A stretch of DNA of 64,000 bases from Avena insularis. Its lineage: Eukaryota > Streptophyta > Magnoliopsida > Poales > Poaceae. How positions within the stretch are numbered: the stretch's first letter is position 1; the number at the start of each line of letters is the position of its first letter. The stretch spans positions 440,748,028 through 440,812,027 of the forward strand of contig CM042688.1 in assembly GCA_023614405.1 (NCBI GenBank). The letters run 5' to 3'. A program made the translations under genes and the position numbers. Positions 12,000 to 24,307 of the stretch are shown piece after piece. The notes under the pieces were generated by a model. The model was not told the origin of the DNA, ran no database searches, and saw nothing but the letters and a program-made list of their open reading frames with translations.

Positions 12000-13241
12000 G
12001 GCGAAAAATGATAAAACACCGGCAGCATCACCACATCCCGTCGGCTCCCCGCTGCGGCTCCAGTCTCGTGCTCCTCCCCGCCTCCCTGCACCGTCCGCTT
12101 GCCCTCTCATCAGCATCCTTATACGCCACTCCGCCGGAAACTCGCCGGACTTCTCCTCCCTTCGCGGGAGGATCTCCTTCCGCCATCGGGAACCTCTCCC
12201 GCAACCTGCGGCAGTAAGAGGATCGCCCTCGTCACCTGCGGCCGTCGCGGAGTTCACCCAGCACCTGTCACCGCGGAGCTCGCCCGCCGTCTGTGCTGCG
12301 TTGGCAGCGGATGGAGATGGCGGCGGCGCACAGCAGGGGAGGTGGCGGCGCGCAGTAGAGAGGGGCGGCGCGCAGCAGGGAAGCGAGAGGACATGCGGCG
12401 GAGGAGAGACGCCGGACTTGCATCGCGTCCAGGAAAAAGAAGCGAAGGAAGAGATAAGGTGGGCCCGGCACTCGTCGCGCGGAAAGGAGGCGGGGGATAG
12501 ATTGGTGTGATCCCCGGGGGATTGTATCATTTCCCTTTGGAGCGGTGTATATCGCCCCCTCCCAGCCAACACCTCCACCGCCGTTTTCTTTCGCGATCGG
12601 GTCCCCCAACCACCGCTCTTCTCTCCCTCCCTGTCTGTCCCGGCCGCCAGTCGCGCCCCGAACGCGAGCGCGCTACCTCTTCCCAACAGGCGACAGCGCC
12701 CCGAGCCCCCTTCAATTCCCGCCTCCGGCTAGCCCCAGCGCCACCGCCTCTTCTCCCTCGATGGCAAGCCACCATGGCCCTGTTTCATTGCCTCAGCGCG
12801 GATCCCTTTGTCCCAGACGTCCTCGCCATGCCGCGCAGGCCCGTGCTGCCCTACATCAACGACCAGCGGTATCGCGTACTCCCGTGCCTCCTCACCGACG
12901 AGTTCGACGACTAGCGCCGCAAAAGCCCCTCACCGGTGTTCCTCTGCTCTAAGCTGCATGACCCCGACCTCTCGCGCCCATGCCTGCCAAGGCGACGCCC
13001 GAACCAGCTTACTCCAGTGCTGCGTCGGCCAGCGCGCCTCCGTTCAACACCGGCATCTGTGTGCGCCAGCAGCCGTGCTCTCCATCGCCCCTGGCCCGCT
13101 CAAGCTCCTCACCCACGGCACGCCCTTCTTCCCGGAGGACCTCGCCGATCTGGCCGACCAGATTGGGGCCTTCTCGACTGCAACACGCTCGCGCTGCCCT
13201 TGGAGCTCCTGGTGCAGGCGCTGATATTGCTTGTCAACTAG
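12000..13241 (+). pseudogene. GC-rich gene-like fragment, broken and unidentified
   Basis: GC content rises sharply and stop-free frames appear in all three plus frames. One begins at the ATG at 12775 (MALFHCLSADPF) and ends at 12914. Further stop-free stretches run to 13241 in shifting frames; their tail reads NTLALPLELLVQALILLVN. The pattern fits a GC-rich 5' exon of a grass gene that has acquired frameshifts, or errors in GC-rich sequence. I considered a plant RNA-dependent RNA polymerase because of the LPLELL-like tail, but the resemblance is too weak to call. It may be a captured fragment within an undefined Helitron. Confidence 0.3.
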
Positions 13242-14588
13242 AAGGTGAATCATATTTGATTAATTTGTTGGCCTCCACATATTTAGGGATATTAAAACTG
13301 GGACAAAAGGGAGCTCCCTCATGCCCTGGACGTTCTGGACCGTCCGATCATCCCTGTCCGCACTTCCTGATCGTTCGATCTTCATCAATCCCGTATGGGC
13401 CAAAATATCCCTAGGGGAAGAGCCTCTGGAGCACAAATCGGCCTGATGTGGTTAACTGGGCCCCGAAAACACACTAAAGCCCATGTAACGATCTATCCTT
13501 TCTTCTCGGTTAGCGACACCCATTCAATCGACAGAGGAATGAGGGATTGAGGACGGGAAGAGACGTTGTCGGGGAGGCGATCCGGCGAGCGGTGTGGCGC
13601 ATCTATCCTTCAAGGTGGAGTGGCGGCACCTTTGTTGTTCAACCACCGCCTTCCTCCTTACGTGGTGGTGCAGCGGGGAAGGATCCGCCTTGGGACGGTC
13701 AGAAGCTTCGCTCTTAGACCGGTGGTGGCGCTACATCATCAACGCGTCAACCAACCTGTTTTGTACGCGAGATTTGTAGTCCTTGACGTCGTTGTTATAT
13801 AAATCACCCGTCCTGTAACGCCCTACCAGATTCTATGCTTCTCCCATGGTTTTTTCATGTGGATGATTGGTTTTTGTGTTCTTGCAGATGAAGGGTAAGA
13901 TGGAGGACTTCCGCACACGGCTGGTCCGTGGTGTGACGTAGGTCGACGTCCAGGCTGGTTGGTACTCTCGTTGCTCTTCAGTGTTGCACTACAATGTTTC
14001 TTTCGAGCTGTGTCGATCTCTGATGCACTGTTGTGTGTTTCCACATATCCCGAAAGCATGCTGATAGTTTGCTCTGTAGTTACACAGAATAAAAATTATG
14101 TATTATTTGCTGCCAATTTCTTATGCTGCCAACTCATTTTTTCATAGTACAACTGTGTACTTCTGATTTAGGACAGGTTGTGTCTATTTATAAAATCCGA
14201 GTAGCTGTCACTAGCTTGTAAAAATTCGTCATTGCAATATGCTTTAGTTCCTATAAAATTATATTTTCCCCTACAGGTTAGCACGGTAAGAAAATTAGTT
14301 TATAGTTGTGAATCAGTTTTTTCTAGAGGAGAGTCGAAAGGTACTGTCTTTGATTATTATCAGTTGTACTCGAGCAAGTATATATAAGGAGCTACATGGT
14401 ACAAGTTTCTTATAATTCATTGTTTTTAAATATATTGCTATGGACTATTGTGTAGTTTTTTGTCGCTACTACATACCGTATACTGACTAGTTTTCAGTAC
14501 CCAGTTAGATAGCTCCTTTCATGTGCTAAATAGTTCGAAAATAAATATTTAACTTTGTCCTCAGTGTCAGTTTTTTGTGCTCTACACT
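13242..14588. other. Unassigned spacer
   Basis: A moderately GC-rich part (13500-13800) is followed by AT-rich sequence. A short segment after TTCTTGCAG (near 13888) reads MKGKMEDFRTRLVRGVT and then stops. No confident gene or element was found. Confidence 0.4.
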
Positions 14589-14750
14589 ACAGTAGCGATG
14601 CATGGGGGTGGTTGGCTTGTTACTACCGGGTCGTAACTTCGTTTGGGTGACACCGGTCCATTGTATAATTTGTTGTACGAAGCTTTCCCTTTGCTAATAT
14701 ATCGAAAGCAAGCATTTTTTGGATCTTAAAAAAAACAGTAGCGATCCATG
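14589..14750 (+). mobile_element. 5'-truncated LINE 3' tail with poly(A) and TSD
   Basis: A ~130 bp body ends in an A run (14728-14735). It is flanked by ACAGTAGCGATGCATG at 14589-14604 and ACAGTAGCGATCCATG at 14735-14750, a 16 bp duplication with one mismatch. A 3' poly(A) tail with a long TSD is the mark of target-primed reverse transcription. Its text resembles plant LINE 3' UTRs. No coding portion remains. Confidence 0.65.
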
Positions 14751-14828
14751 TGACTATTATTGTATGTTTACTTGATCGCTAGGGACCATATAAGGGGATC
14801 TCAAACATCAGTTCGGGAGAATATCTAA

Positions 14829-14833
14829 GATAT
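14829..14833. other. Left TSD of element 2
   Basis: GATAT directly precedes the LTR start TGTAACAACC and is repeated at 42430-42434, after the far LTR end GATGCTACA. Confidence 0.9.
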
Positions 14834-17800
14834 TGTAACAACCTCGGACCCTACGCTCTAAGTTCAAGCCTGGATGAATCAAAAGTGGTTACGGGTTTTA
14901 CAGCGGAGGCCCAATGCCATCCACGTGTAGGCCCGTCGGCCGCCCTAACCACTTCCAAGAACATCGGGACAAGAGCGAGTGGCGTAGGCAATAGACGAAG
15001 AGATCAAATACATACACAAATGAGTATGTATGCAAGCTACCTTACAACAGTTCTCAGAGCCATACCATCTAAAAGAAATAAAAATATTGCAACGCCATAC
15101 GGCAAGATCCAAACATTCTAGATAGAGATAATAGTGCAGGATAGCTCCTCATACATCAATCAACAGAGTATCAAGCGGAAGTAGGAAACAAGATCCGAGT
15201 ACGGATAAGAAGCAAATCGGTATAAGATGCCACATAAGTAAGCACATTCCGCCCACAGATCTCACGGATCCCCATCCCTGGAATCTCTACACCGAGTGAT
15301 CGTTGCCAACATCATCTGTCTCCTTCACCCAGTATCCATCTTGCGAATACATCTGTTCATCTGAATCAAACAATTTATCGTGTGAGACCCTAGGGGTGCT
15401 CAGCAAGTCTTTATGCCTCTAAAGGGGACATATACCTAGGGTGACGCAATTGCAGCGAAAGATAATAACTAACAAGTTTATAGATACTCGCTAACCATCC
15501 GCCTAACCAATGATAGACGGATGTCCGTGAATTAGAAACAGATTATAACGGTATAAATGTAAGATCTATCCTCCTTCTACAAACACCAACGAGAAAGCGG
15601 ACGAACAATCCATCCGTTGGCAGTTTTATTACTCATTTCATGAATATTGCACTATTTACTAGTCAGATATTTAGTCAAATTAAAGACGGTACTTTAGTTA
15701 TACTTGTCTATGATCGAGAAACTGTGCTCCAACTCGTCCATAATCGCGGACACGGCTTTCAGAAAGATTTACCCTGTAGGGGTGCACAAATAGCAACACA
15801 CACACGATCGACCTCGGAAAAACCAAATCAAAACCCAATGAGGCTTTCACGACAAAGCATTCACAGGATTTATAAAATATTTCAGGGGGGCACCCCATTA
15901 AGCTACCTGTAACGAAGTTGGCCGGCTCTGAGATGGACCCAAGGTTTGTGTCAATGGCTGTAAACGACTGGGAACCCGAAAGTGTGACTGGGCTTGTCGA
16001 TACCGCGAAAACATTCCACGATCCAAAATAGTACAGGTGCTCCACGCACAATCTTAAATAAAGCAGTAAAGCATGGCATAAGTACATGATAGTAATAAAG
16101 CCTCAAACTGCTTTGTGGCCCCAAGAAATAAAGTACAAATCAAGCTCTTGCAAAGGGAGATTCATAGAGTCTCCCGTATGTGGATAGTGCGATAGTCAAG
16201 GAACAGGTATTAAGTACTCGGGATCCTACGGGACACAAGTGAGCATGAAAAACCAAATAACAGATATTGCTCACCGGTGCCTCTTTTATTAGTTATCCCA
16301 TTACTACTCAGGTTAAGTTGTTTAGGTACCTCGTTATTCATCGGACACTCACATACCCTACATATGTTGTTCTACGACTCGCATGGCTCAAACAACTCCT
16401 GTAGTAATGGCTCATAGGACGGATGAACAAGCTTCGGTGGGGTTTAAAACATATATCATTTGTATTATTTGGATTTACCAATTAAAATTTATTAATTTCT
16501 GGATTTAAAACATATTTAACAATTTTTGAAATCATTTTTATTAAACAGAAAAAGAACAGATACTTTTTATACTCAGAGAGATTTAGCCACAGCCGCTGGC
16601 GTGTGGGCGAGCAATGAGTCGGCGCCAATGACACAGCAGACGCGGAGGATTTTTCTCACATGGTGCTTACCCTGAGGAATGACAGTGGGACGGACGTTTA
16701 AGCGGGGCCCTTGTGGCGGCGAGAAGCGGCGACACGTGGCGATCCGTGGTCATGGGAAACCGAAAAGATGGGGAGCCTTTTTGCAAAAATGTCCCGGCGC
16801 TGTGGCTGACCAGTGGGCCAGAGACGAATCGCGGTTAGAAAAAGCAAAAACGCCAGGATTGCACTTCAAAATCTGCGGGCTGCTGCTCTCTCTGAAAAAT
16901 CTGTCGAACTGAAACTGCTCGCGAAAAACAGCTAGCTGAAGCCAAGTTAGGAGGAAGATGGCGACGAATCTAGCGATAATTTGGAGATGATATAAAAACG
17001 AAAAGTGTAGATCTCACTTCGCTCTACAATGTTCGTGTACAAAGTTTCTTCGTCGGGCGATTGTGTGCGCCGGAAATCGACGAGATTAGTCAGCAGTGAC
17101 CCTGACCACCCAGACGAGATGCAGTTAAAAAACGAGGTTCTTCTGGAGACTTTGCGAGAAGATTCCGAGCGCGTTAGTTGACGAATTTTTCTACGGATTG
17201 TTGCGTCGGATTGTTGCATCCGTGAGAGGGGATGCTGGTCTACGTATCTTGTTCAGGAATCTCCGGTAAAAGGGGACTGCAGCGGTCAGGATCATCTGCT
17301 GAACAGAGACCGAACCAAGCGCCGCGGTGCAACTACTGTCTCCTGCTGTTGCTTGATGTCGTGCACGTGCACGCGGGCGGCAGAGCAGCAAGGCACAACG
17401 GCGAGCGAGCGGCTCGGGGGCGCAGGTCGATGGCGACAGAGACTAAGGAAGGTGAAGGATAGCTGGAACGGGATGGAGGGCTCAAATCCAGATGGTATTG
17501 GGACAGGAAGATGAAGGAGAAGAACGGGAAAGGGACGGGGTTCCTCACCTCGACCGATTTCCACCTGAATTAGGGCCGAAGATGGCCTGCGGCTCCGGTT
17601 AGAAGGAAGGAGTGGAGCGGCTCTTGGTGTTGTCGGGGAAGAAGACGCGTTGACGATCCTCACGGCTCTAGCTCTCCTGCTGCTGCAGGTTCGACGCGGG
17701 CAAGGACGGGGCAGCTCCTCCCTTACCCAATGGTCCCGTGCGGCTACTGGGTCGACGGCGGGAAGCAGCCCATGCCAGCAGCCATGGTGGAGGCGGTGGA

Positions 17801-18949
17801 AACAGAGAAGGAAAAAGGAAGACGGGGTGAGCTAGGGTTCAGGGCTCGAAGGGGATAAGAAGAGCGTGCAGCACGCGGACGGCGCGAGGTCGAGACGAGG
17901 CGGACGGAGGCGGGACGGGTACCTGCTGCTGCCGTGAGTTGCATAGAGAGAAAGGAAAACAGAAGAAGAAGAACAGGAACACGGTGTCGGCCTCCACTGC
18001 TCCGAAGCGATACAAACCGAGAGGGAGGGTGCAGCTGGACCTGGGCTGCGCTGGGTTAGGCCAGGAAGGTTACAGGTGGGCCTTTTCTTCTCTTTAAGAA
18101 AACTGATTCAAATTGTTAACTAATTTGTTTGTTTGTCTACAAAAATTTAACCAGCAGGTGTTGCTTGGAAAACTTAGACAAAGCAAAAACAACTAAAGAG
18201 GGAGAAGAGAGTTAGGGGTGTAACATGTGTGCATAAGAGAGGTTTGAAACATAGATGAGAGACTAGGTTTAGAACACATTTTAAAATTAAGAAAGAATTC
18301 AAAAGGTATTTAAAACAAGAGAGAAAGCCACCTAGGGGTGTGGTTATTTTATGTGACTAGAGTGGCTTATTATTGCATGCAATAAAGGAGTACATGCATG
18401 TGGCATTTTTGTGAAAACAAAAATGTATAAGCATGTATGCGAGATAAGGGTGGCAATACAAGATTTGCAATAATACAAGAATTGAGGAGGACATGATACA
18501 TGGCATAAAATCTAGGTTTGGATCAAACCCATATGTATGCATGTGTAAGAATAGAATTTGGATTCCTATTTATATGGGTGGCTTGAATTAAAACCAAGAA
18601 CAACAATAGGATGGCCACACTCATATATATGGTAGAAGTGGGATACGATAGCAAGGGAGTTGCCATGTTAGTAGATAGAAAGAATTTAAAAGATATGCCC
18701 CAACTCAACTTGGGCATTTAACATTATATCAAAAGTCAGATACAATATATCAAGAGGCAAATACATGTAATAGGCAAATGCAATATGAGAGAAGAACCAA
18801 ATGAAAAGGGTTTTAATATGATGCTCAAATGCAAGGTGGCATGATGACATGAGCATGATATAATTATGGTGCAACAATTATATGTAGGAAGTAGCATTTT
18901 ATAATTAGACCATGTAGCATTACAGATGTTAGACAGATGGGATGCTACA
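14834..18949 (-). repeat. 3' LTR of element 2 (left, 4116 bp)
   Basis: It starts TGTAACAACC and ends GATGCTACA. It matches 24308-25915 and then 39929-42429, but lacks the equivalent of about 25916-26551; that junction is near 16446-16449. ORFs inside it are LTR noise. Confidence 0.9.
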
Positions 18950-18964
18950 ACTCTCCCCTACTAA
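18950..18964 (-). other. Polypurine tract of element 2
   Basis: On the minus strand, TTTAGTAGGGGAGAGT directly precedes the 3' LTR start TGTAGCATCC. Confidence 0.75.
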
Positions 18965-18986
18965 ACGGGAATCTCGCCCCGAGATT

Positions 18987-20723
18987 CTAGGAAGAAGAAG
19001 ACACGAAGAGGGTAGGATACTTGGCACGGAGCTCATCCTCGCGTTCCCAAGTGGCTTCATCAACGGAATGGTGCGACCACTGCACCTTGCAGAACTTTAT
19101 AGACTTGTTGCGAGTCTTTCTTTCTGCGACTTCTAGGATTTTTGTGGGGTGTTCTTGATAAGACAGGTCTTCTTGGAGATTGATAAGCTCATGGTCCATG
19201 GTCCTGCCGGGATCCTTGAAGCACTTCTTGAGTTGAGAGATATGGAAAACATCATGGACCTTGAGTTTTTCAGGGAGCTCAAGAGCATAAGCAACTTCTC
19301 CTCTTCTTCCACGAACTTTGAAAGGACCGATGTATCTAGGAGCCAGCTTTCCTTTGATACCAAACCGGTGCGTGCCTCTCATGGGAGTGACACGAAGGTA
19401 AATGAGATCACTAGGGACATACTCCATGTTCGTGTGCTTTCTGTCATAGTTGCTCTTCTGGCGAACCTTCGGGTTTTCAAGAATGATGTGAACCTTCTCC
19501 TTCGCTTGAGTTACAATGTCGGGGCCAAACAATGTTCTTTTACCTGTGCCCGACCAACCAATCGGAGTTCTGCATTTGCGGCCATAGAGAACCTCAAATG
19601 GTGCCATCTTCAGACTCTTCTGGAAGCTATTGTTGTAAGAGAACTCAGCATAAGGAAGGCATTCTTCCCACTTCATGCTGAAAGAGATGACGCAAGCACG
19701 GAGCATATCTTCTAGAATCTGATTGATCCTTTCAACTTGTCCTTGCGACTGAGGGTGGTAAGTTGTGCTGAAGTTCAACTTTGTTCCCAAAGCATTTTGG
19801 AAACTTCCCCAGAACTTGGAAGTGAAGATGCTTCCACGGTCTGAACTGATCTCGAGAGGAACCCCATACAGAGAGACAATTCTGTTGATATAGAGCTCAG
19901 CCAACTGAATTGCTGAAATTGTTTCCTTGACAGGGAAGAAGTGAGACACTTTAGAAAGCCTATCGATGACAACAAAGATTGCATTGTTACCCTTCTGCGA
20001 CCTAGGAAACCCAGTTATGAAGTCCATCTCGACTTTCTCCCATTTCCATTCCGGAGGATTCAATGGCTGTAGAAGACCGGAAGGTTTCTGATGGACAGCT
20101 TTAACTCTGCGGCAGACATCACACTCCGAGACATACTTGGCACAATAGCGTTTCAACCCAGGCCACCAATACTGTGTTTTCAAGTCCATGTACGTCTTAG
20201 TGCTGCCAGGGTGGATAGAAAGAACAGAATCATGAGCTTCTTTAAGAACTTGCTCTCTCAAACCCGGATACTTCGGAACGAACATCTGGTGCTTAAAGAA
20301 TAGAGTGACTTGGTCGTCAAGGTGGAAAGGTTCATACTTCGGAAGCTGAATCTTGGAGATGATGTTTTTAGTGTAAGGATCACCAAGTTGAATGGAGCGA
20401 ACTTTTTCTTCCAAGAAAGGGGTTGCCAGAATATTCAGAAGATACCCTTGATCCACAATTTCAAGGTTGAGCTGGCGGAATTCCTCGTACAAGAGAGGTT
20501 GTTGTTCTTCCACCATGAGGTTGTTGACATAAGCTCTTTGGCTTAGAGCATCGGCCATGACATTAGCTTTGCCAGGAGTGTAGTTGATGGTCAGATCGAA
20601 ATCATTAATTGCTTCAATCCACCTCCTCTGACGAAGGTTGAGATCAGGTTGTGTGAAGATATACTTCAGACTCTTGTGATCAGAAAAGATCTCTAGCAGT
20701 TGCCAAGCAAGTAGTGCCTCCAT
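18987..20723 (-). pseudogene. Element 2 pol: RNase H end, integrase and chromodomain
   Basis: A 578-residue frame holds the end of RNase H ([10 protein letters not shown] near 14-23, MADAL near 56-60). The integrase zinc-binding H2C2 motif follows (H164, H171, C201, C204). The catalytic core has D234, D295 and E331, with 35 residues between the last two, so the D,D-35-E triad is intact. A chromodomain-like segment follows at about 519-573 ([23 protein letters not shown]). Chromodomains of chromoviruses are thought to steer integration to heterochromatin. This frame is severed from the RT frame by frameshifts, so no complete polyprotein would be made. Confidence 0.9.
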
Positions 20724-21106
20724 ACTTTCAAAGCAAAGACAACTGCTGCGAGTTCGAGGTCATGTGTTGGGTAGTTGAGCTCATGAGTTTTCAACTGACG
20801 GGAAGCATAAGCAATGACTTGCTTTTCTTGCATGAGGACCGCACCCAATCCTTGCAAGGAGGCGTCACAGAATATCTGGAAAGGCTTTGATGTATCTGGA
20901 GGAATCAAGACTGGTGTGGAAGTGAGATTCTCTTTGAGTGTTTCAAAGCTAGCTTGACATGCAGGAGACCAAAAGTATTTCTTGCCTTTCTTGAGAAGAT
21001 CGGTAAGAGGCTTCGCAATCTTCGAGAAGTTCTGAAGAAGCGACGGCAATAAGTAGCCAAACCAAGGAAACTCCAGACTTCTTTGACATTTTTGGGTGGA
21101 AGCCAC
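20693..21106 (-). pseudogene. Element 2 pol: RT connection and RNase H, frameshifted
   Basis: A 137-residue frame continues the RT frame after a frameshift near 21080. It reads [15 protein letters not shown] and then the RNase H core ([35 protein letters not shown]). A second frameshift near 20700 leads into the integrase frame. The order protease, RT, RNase H, integrase is that of Ty3/gypsy. Confidence 0.88.
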
Positions 21107-22512
21107 TCAGCAATTGTCCGAATAGTTTCTGGGTTGACGGCAATGCCCTTAGCAGAGATGACGTGACCAAGATAGGTGACTTCGGGAAGCCAAAATTCAC
21201 ACTTGGAGAACTTTGCATACAGGCGGTTCTCACGAAGTTTGTTTAGGACACACCGAAGGTGTTCTTCATGTTCTTCCTTTGACTTAGAATAGACTAGAAT
21301 GTCATCCAGATAGACCACGACAAACTTATCAAGATACTCCATGAAAACCGAGTTCATAAACCTCGAGAAGGTGGCAGGTGCATTGGTGAGACCGAAAGAC
21401 ATGACCGTGTACTCATACAGGCCATAGCGGGTGGTGAAAGCTGTTTTGGGAACATCTTCCTTGCGAATCTTGATTTGATGATATCCACTTCTCAAATCAA
21501 GCTTAGAGAATACCACAGCTCCAGCTAGCTGATCGAAAAGATCATTAATCCGCGGAAGGGGATATTTATTCTTGATGGTTTTTGCATTGAGAGCTCGGTA
21601 ATCAACACAAAGTCTATCAGTCTGGTCTCGCTTCTTCACAAAGATTGTTGGGCTGACCCAAGAAGAAGTATTGTGCTGAATGAAACCCAACTTCTCTTGT
21701 TCATCAAGCTGACATTTGAGTTCAGCCAACTCAGCAGGACCCAATTTATAAGGCCGCTTGGAGATAGGAGCGGTTCCCGGTTCAAGCTCAACCACAAACT
21801 CGACCTCTCGGTCAGGAGGCATACCTGGTAACTCTTTAGGAAAAACATCTGGGAACTCATGGACCACCGGAACACTCTGAATAGCATCCATAGCATCATC
21901 ATTCAGAGCAGACAAAGAGAAAAGCTGGATTGCAGGAGTCAGACTTGGAGAATAGACTATATGGCCTTCAGGAATTTTCAGAGAAACCGAGCGTTCAGCA
22001 CAATCAATCACATCTGCATTTGCTGTTAACCAATCCATGCCCAAGATAACATCAATGTCAGAATTGCCCAGAATAATTAAGGAAGCCGGAAACGAAGAAC
22101 CACCAATTAGAATTTGATTGCCATGATTGATCTTGGTAGATAGCATTCTTGCCCCGGGAGAAAGAACCATTAACTTTTTATCTAGTTGGTCTATAGTTAG
22201 CTCATGCTCATTTGCAAACTTGTGAGACACAAAAGAATGCGATGCACCAGAATCAAACAAAACTCGTGCAGGGACTGAGTTAACGGGAAGCGTACCCATC
22301 ACAACTCTAGGTGCATGTTCAACTTGAGTGACGTTGACACAGTTGGCACGAGCAACAGTGGACCCAGGCTTGGTGTTGATGTTGAGAGCCCAAGGTGGAG
22401 GTGCACGAACCATAGAAGAACTTGCTGCAGGTCTTGGAGGCGGTGGAGGAAGAGCTTTGTTGTTCATGGACAACTCTAGTGTTGATGCCCAGTGTTCCCA
22501 CAAGTGTAACAA
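20905..22512 (-). pseudogene. Element 2 pol: aspartic protease and reverse transcriptase
   Basis: A 535-residue frame. The protease has the active-site motif LFDSGA (residues 85-90) and the flap-side VILGMDW (155-161). RT motifs follow: [24 protein letters not shown] (335-349) and the catalytic YLDD (401-404). The frame leaves the true one near residue 478, after SFLGLA, where a frameshift leads to the RNase H frame. The N-terminal ~30 residues probably belong to another frame. Gag and pol overlap around 22480. Confidence 0.9.
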
Positions 22513-23432
22513 GCACCAGGAGGATGTGGAGCAGCGTAGCCAGGGACTCCGCCAGGCGCTCCAGGGTAGTTGTGGTTGTAGCCCCTAGGAGCAGCGGTGA
22601 AGGAGTTTGGTGGCCTTGCCGCGTAGCTTGAAGGTCTTGGTGGAGCCGGGAGCGGCGGTGCGGTATTAGGAACCCACACGTGGCGCTTAGAAAGAGCTGT
22701 CATAGCTGAAGAGCTTGCTGCGTCACGACTGTGTTTCTTGGACTCCTCGAACACTTGCCTGCTGGCTTCTTCCTGTAGAGCTGTATGTTGGAGTTCCAGA
22801 AAAGACCTCGGCCTTGCATGAGTGATTGCATATTTGATAGATGCATTGAGCCCTTGCCTGAACCTCTTTTGTTTCTTCTTATCATCAGAGATCTCATCGC
22901 CACCATACCGAGAAAGATTCATGAAGTTTCTGATATAGGTATTGACATTGTCATTGGCCTGCTTGAGGTTGAGAAACACTTCCTTCATCCTTTCCATGAC
23001 AATTTCTGACAGATATTGCTCTTTGAAAGCCCCAGTGAACTACTCCCAAGTAGGCTGAAAACCAGAGTGGTTTGCCTTCAGGTAATTCTCCCACCATAGA
23101 GTTGCGTCTCCCTTTATTAGGTGAGTGGCACATTTTACCCATTCTTGCTCAGGAACATCAACAGTCATCAGTAACCTTGACATCTCACGCAGCCAATCAT
23201 CAGCATCCAGTGGCTGATCAGGCACCTCAAAGTGGCGCGGGTTGAACTTCAGAAAACCCTTGATGTCTCCTCGCTTGGGAGGTGGAGGTAGCAGAACAAA
23301 CTCATTCCTCCTGACACTTTCTTCAAAGCGTTGCTGGTTCTATTGCATTGTTCCCAAGGCATTAGCAATACTTGCCAACGCAACCCCCAGTTCAGGTGGT
23401 ATGTCCTCCTCAGTGCGACGTGGTGGTGCCAT
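22476..23432 (-). pseudogene. Element 2 gag with three in-frame TAG codons
   Basis: The ATG at 23432 opens a frame that reads through to 22476 without a frameshift, but with TAG at 23342-23340 (codon 31), 23042-23040 (codon 131) and 22478-22476. Around residues 120-210 it matches the retrotransposon gag domain (WWENYLKANHSGFQPTWE, EVFLNLKQANDNVNTYIRNF, KRFRQGL). A Pro-rich linker leads to a zinc knuckle, CYTCGNTGH, whose last part contains the third TAG. The first two TAGs sit where CAG (Gln) is plausible, a CHG context. Gag would form the virus-like particle; this copy cannot. Confidence 0.85.
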
Positions 23433-24290
23433 CCTGGAATTGATATAAAACTCAAGTCAGTACCATAATGGAGAATAATAATAATCCAAAATAGTACCAA
23501 AATGGAATTAACCAAGATTAAAGGATACAAATTACTAAGATGATATTAAAATATCAACAAAGTTCAAAGCACCTAGAAGATAGTAAGCATATCGCACACG
23601 ACTGAACAAGGAGTGTGGTACACAAAGCTATCAAAGAAAAAATTTCCGCAAATTTCGGCATTAAAATACCACTATATGCGCAAAACCACTTAACGAATCA
23701 AGATTAGTAACTTTACCAATTCAATATACAAGAGCGAATGATAAAATTAGTGGTATGGTCGCGACTCCATCCCGCACTCAAAACATTACTCCACACGTGA
23801 ATAAGTAAAACACATATTCCAACTCCCTTCCTTCTTAAAATGAACCTAAAGGTTAGCAACTACGGAAACAAACACCCCAAACAAGATAGTGTCGGATAAC
23901 AAAGAGTAAGACAGATCGCGTCGGTTTACAACGAATCAGATAGATCGCGTCGGTTTACAAAATCCTGTCGGTATGGAATGTACCAACAGTTGATAACCAA
24001 AAGGCAGATAGCGACAACAAGTTGGATGCAACAGATAGACAAGGAATTACACACACACACTCACAAAACCTATGGTACTACAGAACCCAGAACACGTGAA
24101 TCCTAGTTTGAATTTTTAGAAGAGGATTGAAAACGTTACACTTCCTTACTAGAAAGGGTGGGTGGGTGGGTGGGTAAGAAGAAAAGTGGAAGCAGTCCTA
24201 CTCTCACGTTTTGTTTTTCCCTAGTATACATAACTACCAAAATATTTCTAGACTGACAACGACCATTTGGCTGAGACCCTGAAGGGCGGG
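23433..24290 (-). other. 5' leader of element 2
   Basis: About 860 bp lie between the primer site and the gag ATG. No ORF of note was found, unlike element 3, which has an extra ORF here. It contains a (GGGT)4 run near 24165-24180. Confidence 0.6.
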
Positions 24291-24305
24291 ATGGCTCTAA
24301 TACCA
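24291..24305 (-). other. Primer binding site of element 2 (tRNA-iMet type, mutated)
   Basis: The minus strand reads TGGTATTAGAGCCAT two bases inside the 5' LTR. The standard plant iMet site is TGGTATCAGAGCC; the single change is C to T in a CAG (CHG) context. Confidence 0.85.
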
Positions 24306-24307
24306 AT

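Noticed and set aside
12808..13224. Possible plant RNA-dependent RNA polymerase fragment
   Set aside because: Only a weak LPLELL-like resemblance; no catalytic motif and no consistent frame.
17191..17944. Overlapping Arg/Pro-rich ORFs (and their twins at 40575-41498)
   Set aside because: They lie inside the LTRs of element 2 and occur in several frames at once, as expected for GC-rich LTR sequence.
19149..19715. 188-codon plus-strand ORF (also other plus ORFs in 19000-23500)
   Set aside because: Antisense shadow of the integrase and gag coding strand.
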